Shown piece after piece: positions 48,498 through 51,703 of a stretch of DNA of 51,703 nucleotides. This DNA is from Papiliotrema nemorosa (lineage: Eukaryota > Basidiomycota > Tremellomycetes > Tremellales > Rhynchogastremaceae), in the NCBI GenBank assembly GCA_032158125.1, contig JASKOT010000056.1:1-51703 (forward strand). Direction: 5' to 3'. How positions within the stretch are numbered: the first letter of the stretch is position 1; the number at the start of each line of letters is the position of its first letter. Position numbers and translations under genes: made by a program. The notes beneath the pieces are model-generated. The model did no database searches and had not been told where the DNA came from. It saw only the letters and a program-made list of their open reading frames with translations.

Positions 48498-49090
48498 CCA
48501 CTGCTAGTTACCAGCCCAACGCGTGACTAGTTTATCTAGCCTAGAAAGAGAAGGTACTCAACGATATATGTGAACTTAGTTACCAGTAACTAAGTCGCCT
48601 AAGTCGCTGAGGGTTGAGTGATAATTGGCGAGACTGAACGAGGTGGACAAGATTTGAGCGAGAGTGACTGGAGGACGAGAATAGCCGAAGCCAAAGATGA
48701 CTTGATAGCAGAATTACGAGTAGATAACAAGTAGTGATGCAGAAAGCACTGTTATAGTGTTGTATTGACTCAATAACAAGAAGCTAAAGAAAAGGAATCC
48801 ACCGTCTTCTTCCAAGTACTTATATATCTCTCTGGTCATGAACGAAGGATTCCTTGGGCGTTGAATGAGCGTTGAGTGATGACAAAGAGTTGAGCGATAT
48901 TCCACCTATCACTCTGCCTTTCCTTGGGCTTCTTTGGCGGTAATCAATTTTTCAGCGAGAATCCTCGAGTAGTCGTTACAGTGGGCGATTTCAGCGAAAT
49001 AGGCGAAGTCGTTGAGGTCTCGGTCATATATCCTCGGTCGTTGGTGGCAAAAGTAAGTCGCGTCAAGGTAGTCAAGATAGCCTTCATGAC
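48498..49090 (-). mobile_element. Ty1/copia remnant: end of pol plus LTR family A, minus strand
   Basis: Read on the minus strand, 49090-48912 is the pol-end segment, then a purine-rich AAGGAAAGGCAGAG and the LTR from 48911 to about 48498, starting TGATAGG. A TATATAAG lies at about 48819-48826. With the Gag remnant at 49185-49898 on the same strand this is probably one element that lost its central pol region. Confidence 0.65.
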
Positions 49091-49108
49091 AGAGGTCAAT
49101 TCGATTGT

Positions 49109-49166
49109 TTTGACCTTCCTTTGACCAATTTTGGTCTATTTGACCGTTGTTTGACCCAATTTGACC
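49109..49166. repeat. TTTGACC heptamer array
   Basis: Five TTTGACC heptamers start at 49109, 49120, 49139, 49150 and 49160. More single copies or variants occur across the element (near 49238, 49268, 49899, 49989, 50240 and 50371). In the Gag direction they read GGTCAAA and would encode repeated Asn-Gly-Gln. Confidence 0.8.
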
Positions 49167-49184
49167 GTTCCTGGTTCTGGCTCT

Positions 49185-49898
49185 GCACTATTGAGTGTTG
49201 TGGGTGCTTGAACAATGATATTCACACCAGGACTTGTTGTTTTGACCGTTTCTAGGTCTGTTTTTGTTGAATTGACCGCTTCGGACCGCAACAAGGGCTG
49301 TAGCACCTTTTGTGTGCTTTTCAGACCATTCTGCTTCAACAGCAGAGGTCACTTCTGCAGAAGTGAGGTTTGGTCTGACCCAAAGTGATTGTTTGAGTGC
49401 TCCAAAGGTGGGATCTGGCAGCGCAATGGTCAAGGCATAGGCCAGGGCGTCATCTGGGAGCTTTGTATCAACAGAAATGTTAATCTGAGCATGGGCAGAG
49501 TGGGTTCAAGCAAAGTGAGGCATTGGGCCCTCACCAGCTGCAATGGGGTAGTTCCACATGCCAATGCAAAGCGCAGCCTTCCTGGCTCCAATGGAAGCCA
49601 AGTAGGACGCTTTCAGCTCCTCCAACAGTAAGAATGGGTTGCATTTATTGGTATCCGGTGCCTGGACTGGAAGATTGGCTTGAAGAGTGAGTGACAGCAA
49701 TTGGATGATGAGGGCAAAGGCCTTTTGTTGCTTTCTAAACTCTTTATTATTGCGAGAGACCGCAGGGGACTTTGCTGCATCAAGCAGGTTCTTGGCAATG
49801 AGAGTGGTCTCAATGGAGAGCTTCCAGATGGCGTAATTTTCGCTTTCTTTGAGCTTACTGACCTTGAAAGATCACCTCTCATCCTCATAATTGCTCAT
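49185..49898 (-). pseudogene. Ty1/copia Gag remnant
   Basis: Minus-strand frame starting MSNYEDER, broken by an early TGA, continuing with a copia Gag (UBN2-like) region: KLKESENYAIWKLSIETTL, AKNLLDAAKSP, LLLEELKASYLASIGARK. A second TGA follows MPHFA, then KLPDDALAYALTIALPDPTF and a zinc-knuckle relic WCEYHCSSTHNTQ, where a TAG stands before the last Cys. Three nonsense codons in one continuous frame show it is dead. Gag binds element RNA in virus-like particles. Protease, integrase and most of reverse transcriptase are missing downstream; the sequence passes straight to the pol end and LTR. Confidence 0.8.
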
Positions 49899-49905
49899 AT
49901 TGACC

Positions 49906-50522
49906 GTTTAGACCGTCTAAGGTGGTAGAGATGATAGAAGAGGTCAAATGGCGATAGGAGGTATGTTTGGAAGGCACAAGGGGGGTAATTTGACCGTTTA
50001 GACAGGTCTCAAGCTTGCCAGAGTGATTAGCAACGTCTATAGAAGCTGTAACACGTGAACAGAGGACTTAGCAAGCGCCTGAGGTGTTTGGTTGGTCAAT
50101 CTAGTGATTGTACAGTGAGCCCTCACTAGGATTGCCCTAGATTCGTTCACCACAGTGCCTTGAGCATTCTGCAGTACGTAGCAGGTATATGACCACAATC
50201 CAGGCTTTGTTGCGCTTCCAGAGAGTGTTTGGAGCAGATTTGACCGGGTAGGTGAAGCAATTTTGAGGCTAGCAGCAAACGGAAACCACGAGGCGAAAGA
50301 ACGCAAGGAGCCAAGGCGAATGAGACCCTTGGCTAAGAAGGGCAAGCAAGACTGGCAAGAGGATGCGTCTTTTGACCGCTGGGGAATCAAGTAGAGGTGG
50401 TGGCAAGAAGAAGGTTTTGAGCTTCTAAGATTTGATTGAGGCTGCCTAGACAGAAAGCACCAAGACAACAAGGTAAAAGTTGGCATTGAAACAAGTATGC
50501 TGGTAGTCCTAGACACTCCTGT
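49906..50522. other. Element flank without gene
   Basis: Lies upstream of the Gag remnant on the minus strand and should hold its leader or 5' LTR, but no LTR A similarity was found. Scattered TTTGACC heptamers continue. Open frames are short and unrecognised. Confidence 0.4.
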
Positions 50523-50650
50523 TGTCAGAAAAGGACTCCTAGACGGCGACCTCCGCTCTAATTTGCCACCCAAAGCGGTGGCATGGGTTTCCCATCACTT
50601 CTCATACTTTGTACTTCTTCTTTATCCTCTCATATATACACATTCGAGCC
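50523..50650. repeat. Repeat C, first copy (probable LTR end)
   Basis: Begins TGTCAGAAAAGGACTCC and is almost identical to 51577-51703, with only a few differences near its end. It includes a short stem-loop, GCCACC...GGTGGC, near 50563-50580. The TG start and sharp left border suit an LTR. Confidence 0.7.
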
Positions 50651-50816
50651 TAAATCTCACACCTGTAAGAGTTTGGGTTGACTGACTGTAACCCAAGTTG
50701 GACACCGCCACCAAAGGCGCTTTGGCAACGGGCAAAGGATCATAGCCCCAAAGCAGTGGGAGCTAATCTGTACGTGGCAACCATCACTTGACCCAACTTG
50801 GCACACGCGGCAGGTG
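50651..50816. other. Repeat C continuation
   Basis: No coding signal. Contains ACCCAAGTTGG near 50691 and the inversely related ACCCAACTTGG near 50793, perhaps part of the same LTR. Confidence 0.35.
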
Positions 50817-51081
50817 TATGTTGATCCATGTCAAAATGGTTGGAATGCGGTGAAACACCTCTTGCGCTATATCAAAGGTACAATTGACCCCTACTTGATC
50901 TTCCAGCATATCCACCATCACCTACACTCATTGGTCCTGCCAATGCAGACCGTGGAGGTGATCCTGAGAAAAGAAGAGTACCAACCGGTTATATGTTCAA
51001 ATCACTTGGAGGCCCCATTGCTGGGAAGTCAAAGCGGCAACCAACTGTTGGCTTGACATCAACCAAAGCAGAATACTGTCA
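50817..51081 (+). pseudogene. Ty1/copia RNase H remnant
   Basis: The frame WNAVKHLLRYIKGTID is the classic end of copia reverse transcriptase, followed in shifted frames by the RNase H signature (VPTGYMFKSLGGPIAGKSKR and QPTVGLTSTKAEY). At least one frameshift separates the two parts and the upstream domains are absent. Confidence 0.8.
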
Positions 51082-51576
51082 TGAAGGCTACCTTGACGCA
51101 ACTTACTTTTGCCACCAACGACTGAGAATATATGACCGAGGCCTCAACGATTTTGCCTATTTTGCTGAAATTGCCTACTTCAATGGCTACTCAACAATTC
51201 TTGCGGAACCAACTATTGCCAAAGAAGACCAAAGAAGTCCAAGGAAAGGCAGAGCGATAGATGGAATATCATTCAACTCTTTGTCATCATTCAACGCTCA
51301 TTCAATGCCCAAAGACCTCTTTGCTCATGACCCGAGAGATATAAGTACTAGGAGGGAGACGGTGGATTCCTTTTCTTTAGCTTCTTGTTATTGAGTCAAT
51401 ACAACACTATAACAGTGCTTTCTGCATCACTACTTGTTATCTACTTGTAGTCTTGCCCTCTGTCATCTGTAGCTTGCGTTTCTCTCGTTCTCTAGCCACT
51501 CTTGTCCAAATCCTCCTGCCTCGTTTGCTCTCGGCAAACATTAATCCACCCCCCAACAACTTAGCCGACTTAGTTA
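51082..51576 (+). mobile_element. Pol end and LTR family A, truncated by insertion
   Basis: Follows the RNase H remnant directly: pol-end segment, purine-rich AAGGAAAGGCAGAG, then the LTR from about 51255 with TATAAG at 51340-51345. The LTR stops at ...CTTAGTTA, where the other copies continue CTGGTAA, because repeat C starts there. Confidence 0.7.
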
Positions 51577-51703
51577 TGTCAGAAAAGGACTCCTAGACGG
51601 CGACCTCCGCTCTAATTTGCCACCCAAAGCGGTGGCATGGGTTTCCCATCACTTCTCATACTTTGTACTTCTTCTTATCCTCTCATACATGCACATTCGA
51701 GCC
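51577..51703. repeat. Repeat C, second copy, inserted into LTR A; cut by window end
   Basis: Starts TGTCAGAAAAGGACTCC exactly at the break in LTR A and continues to the last base. It nearly matches 50523-50650. The far end and any target-site duplication lie outside the window. Confidence 0.75.

Noticed and set aside
47894..51703. CRISPR-like or other regular short repeat array
   Set aside because: The repeats are LTR fragments and irregular heptamers, without spacer-repeat periodicity, and the genome is eukaryotic.

Overview
This window is nuclear DNA of a basidiomycete fungus, most likely a Tremellomycete (Cryptococcus/Tremella relatives). The genes are dense and rich in introns, most of them 35-60 nt long with GT...AG ends and a CTGAC/CTNAC branch site about 10 nt before the acceptor. 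Arginine is mostly CGN. The protein set includes Pho80-like cyclin,,Pex5, Sen54, Pol3, Eme1, Ykt6 and Syp1, with some animal-like genes absent from budding yeast (GDP-L-fucose synthase, NSRP1, medium-chain acyl-CoA dehydrogenase). The genus cannot be fixed from the sequence alone.

From 1 to about 41.9 kb lies ordinary gene-rich sequence with tightly packed head-to-head and tail-to-tail pairs: six-repeat polyubiquitin (+), Pho80-like cyclin (-), PEX5 (-), mitochondrial aspartyl-tRNA synthetase (-), GDP-L-fucose synthase (+), BAG-domain co-chaperone (-), a PNUTS/Ppn1-like TFIIS-N protein (+), a small unknown protein (+), NSRP1 (-), a membrane-anchored pepsin-type aspartic protease (+), EME1 (-), YKT6 (-), SYP1/FCHo (+), a small secreted protein (-), SEN54 (+), POL3, the DNA polymerase delta catalytic subunit (-), a mitochondrial acyl-CoA dehydrogenase (+), and a DHH-family phosphoesterase (+). 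The genes do not form one pathway. Shared themes are protein turnover and quality control (ubiquitin, BAG), peroxisome and mitochondrion (PEX5, mt-AspRS, ACAD), vesicle traffic (YKT6, SYP1) and genome maintenance (EME1, POL3, DHH protein).

From about 41.9 kb the composition changes. A CSC1/OSCA-like channel gene (-) is strikingly poor in CpG and uses AGA for arginine, unlike its neighbours, yet looks intact. From 45.7 kb to the end there are only decayed LTR-retrotransposon pieces of Ty1/copia type: Gag with stops, an RNase H remnant, several copies of one LTR in both orientations, a second LTR-like repeat pair, and a third nearly identical repeat pair, one copy of which is inserted inside a copy of the first LTR.

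The most unusual observations are a predicted 3-nt micro-exon that restores the conserved Trp-Ile of the acyl-CoA dehydrogenase, a catalytically complete DHH/DHHA1 protein whose last exon ends in a PCNA-binding-like peptide, a PEX5 whose conserved N-terminal cysteine is replaced with a lysine two residues away, and the CpG-depleted CSC1-like gene. Exon borders were derived by eye from reading frame, splice sites and family conservation; all would need RNA evidence.
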